Origin: Lachnospiraceae bacterium
GTDB lineage: Bacteria; Bacillota; Clostridia; Lachnospirales; Lachnospiraceae
Direction of reading: 5' to 3'
DNA: 64,000 nt
Assembly: GCA_910575835.1 (NCBI GenBank)
Contig: CAJTGB010000022.1
Coordinates: forward strand, 16,049 to 80,048
The notes under the pieces were generated by a model, which saw nothing but the letters and a program-made list of their open reading frames with translations, had not been told where the DNA came from and did no database searches. Of the stretch, positions 63,243-64,000 are shown piece by piece. A program made the translations under genes and the position numbers. Numbering within the stretch: position 1 is the stretch's first letter; each line of letters starts with the position of its first letter.

Positions 63243-63317
63243 TCAAACCACAGCCTCGATCAATACTTTATCGCCCAGCGATATCTGTTTCACCCCGATC
63301 TGCTTCTTTTTAATCAA
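63243..63317 (-). pseudogene. 3' remnant of a gene truncated by the IS200/IS605 insertion
   Basis: The minus-strand frame LIKKKQIGVKQISLGDKVLI then EAVV ends at TGA 63243. It is closed upstream by the IS end near 63318. Short, so family uncertain. Its 5' part may lie right of the window. Confidence 0.4.
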
Positions 63318-63339
63318 CTACCCCGGTGCAAGCACTCAA

Positions 63340-63382
63340 GTGCTGTGAGCGGCTCCTACGTCGCCTCTCACAGCACTTGCCT
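63340..63382. repeat. Subterminal hairpin of the IS200-like element
   Basis: AAGTGCTGTGAG and CTCACAGCACTT flank a 16-18-base loop. Such imperfect palindromes are the sites recognised by the single-strand transposase. Confidence 0.7.
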
Positions 63383-63440
63383 TTTGCACTTGCTTACGCA
63401 AGTCCAAAAGCGGGGTATGAAAGTTTCCCTGTCTCTTCCT

Positions 63441-63905
63441 CTACATATAATCGAATAAGGTCATTTGACCTTCTAGCCCTTGGTTTCGGAATAATTTCTT
63501 ATATTCGTTCCCCTGGTTCTTTACATAATTTGCTATCACTTCTTCGTTTCCATGTTCGCTTACTGTTGCTACATAATATCCTGATGACCAGAAATTTCCT
63601 CCCCATAGTTTCTTCTTTACCTCTGGACATCGACTGAACACTTCTTTGGCTGTTATACTTTTTACTTTCTTTACTATCTGCGTCGGACTATAGCTTGGCA
63701 CTGACTGGATCAGAAAGTGTACATGATCTTTATCTGTTCCTATCTCCAGAAAATATAGGTCGTAACGCTTACTTATTTCTTCACATGTTTCTTTTATTAC
63801 CTCATCTACCTCTTCACTTACCACGACTCTTCGGTATTTCGTTGGGAATACAAAATGATACATAAGCTTTGATACGTTGTGCGACTTGTGGATATGTTCA
63901 CTCAT
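63441..63905 (-). CDS. tnpA: IS200/IS605-family transposase TnpA (Y1 HUH)
   Basis: The 154-residue transposase has the HUH motif (KDHVHFLIQ) and catalytic Tyr in SSGYYVATVSEHG, plus the family start SHNVSKLMYHFVFPTKYRR. It has full length and no disruption, so it is probably active. There is no tnpB or iscB beside it in the window. Confidence 0.92.
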   Translation of the reverse strand: MSEHIHKSHNVSKLMYHFVFPTKYRRVVVSEEVDEVIKETCEEISKRYDLYFLEIGTDKDHVHFLIQSVPSYSPTQIVKKVKSITAKEVFSRCPEVKKKLWGGNFWSSGYYVATVSEHGNEEVIANYVKNQGNEYKKLFRNQGLEGQMTLFDYM

Positions 63906-64000
63906 CTACAACTCTCCTTTCTGCTTCCATTGTATCATCTTTTCTGCTTTATGGTAAGTTTGTTACGATGCAAGCATCGGGGAATTGTACCCTCCTGTGA

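Larger units (their letters stand above)
63318..64000 (-). mobile_element. IS200/IS605-family insertion element (right part beyond window)
   Basis: The left boundary is near TACCCC (63319), paired with GGGGTA (63413-63418). A strong subterminal hairpin AAGTGCTGTGAG/CTCACAGCACTT lies at about 63340-63382. The tnpA gene follows at 63441-63905. A CGATGC/GCATCG hairpin near 63977 may be the other subterminal structure. The second end is at or past 64000. Confidence 0.7.

Overview
The window is a 64 kb piece of a low-to-mid GC Firmicute chromosome, most likely a gut Lachnospiraceae (Clostridia). The reasons are AAGGAGG-type ribosome sites, a large SRP RNA, a bacterial V-type ATPase operon with a Na+-type rotor subunit, a DUF4080-like radical SAM protein, a class-II-like cobalamin riboswitch and an L-arabinose araA-araB-araD operon. 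The species is inferred, not proven.

Layout. 1-2.2 kb: right end of an integrated element (Uma2-like nuclease, tyrosine recombinase) abutting the 3' end of tRNA-Lys. 2.2-2.8 kb: six minus-strand tRNA genes (Lys, Gln, His, Arg, Gly, Pro). 2.9-5.3 kb: housekeeping genes (phosphodiesterase, RdgB, THUMP methyltransferase). 5.4-16.0 kb: an accessory envelope cluster containing an amidase lipoprotein, a YARHG protein, a lone VirD4/TraD-like ATPase, a giant acidic-repeat protein with a toxin-like N-terminal domain, a tandem winged-helix-like protein and two zinc-ribbon membrane proteins. Divergent from these are a protein with a probable NADase-type glycan-binding domain and a VanX-type dipeptidase. 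16.1-17.1 kb: an Asn-rich small protein and a PilZ protein. 17.2-20.3 kb: a mobile-element scar (TnpV and MobC remnants, holin-like type I toxin with antisense RNA, LytTR/GHKL two-component pair, truncated ORF). 20.3-29.1 kb: complete V-type ATPase operon. 29.2-43.9 kb: TrmL, aminotransferase and Lrp regulator, HypE-like protein, radical SAM protein, SRP RNA, TadA, dGTPase, two repeat-rich proteins, a GH2 glycosidase and a phosphopantetheinyl transferase. 44.0-45.6 kb: a frameshifted AAA/PD-(D/E)XK gene. 45.7-48.6 kb: aroF-aroB-SDR. 49-52.9 kb: ara operon. 53-53.6 kb: twin small RNAs and a small hydrophobic toxin-like ORF. 53.9-57.5 kb: MATE pump, cobalamin riboswitch, DUF4430 protein, ECF-type S component and AraC regulator. 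57.5-63.2 kb: ABC exporter and two-component system. 63.3-64 kb: IS200/IS605-type insertion.

How the parts work together. The V-ATPase genes form one coupled operon (G/H-I-K-E-C-F-A-B-D). The c-subunit carries the four residues known to bind Na+ in the enterococcal enzyme. AraA, AraB and AraD convert L-arabinose to D-xylulose-5-phosphate from one promoter. The DUF4430 protein and the membrane S-like protein lie downstream of a cobalamin riboswitch with a terminator, so they probably take up a corrinoid.

Genome plasticity is obvious. Two apparently identical 164-bp palindromic MITE-like elements lie 28 kb apart, and each supplies the stop codon of a neighbouring gene. Three genes have tandem copies of their own 3' ends placed after the stop codon. 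There are several coding VNTRs. The strongest candidate for an undescribed system is the 5.4-14.4 kb cluster; the next best are the twin sRNA/toxin locus near 53 kb and the three-way RNA switch ahead of the integrase.
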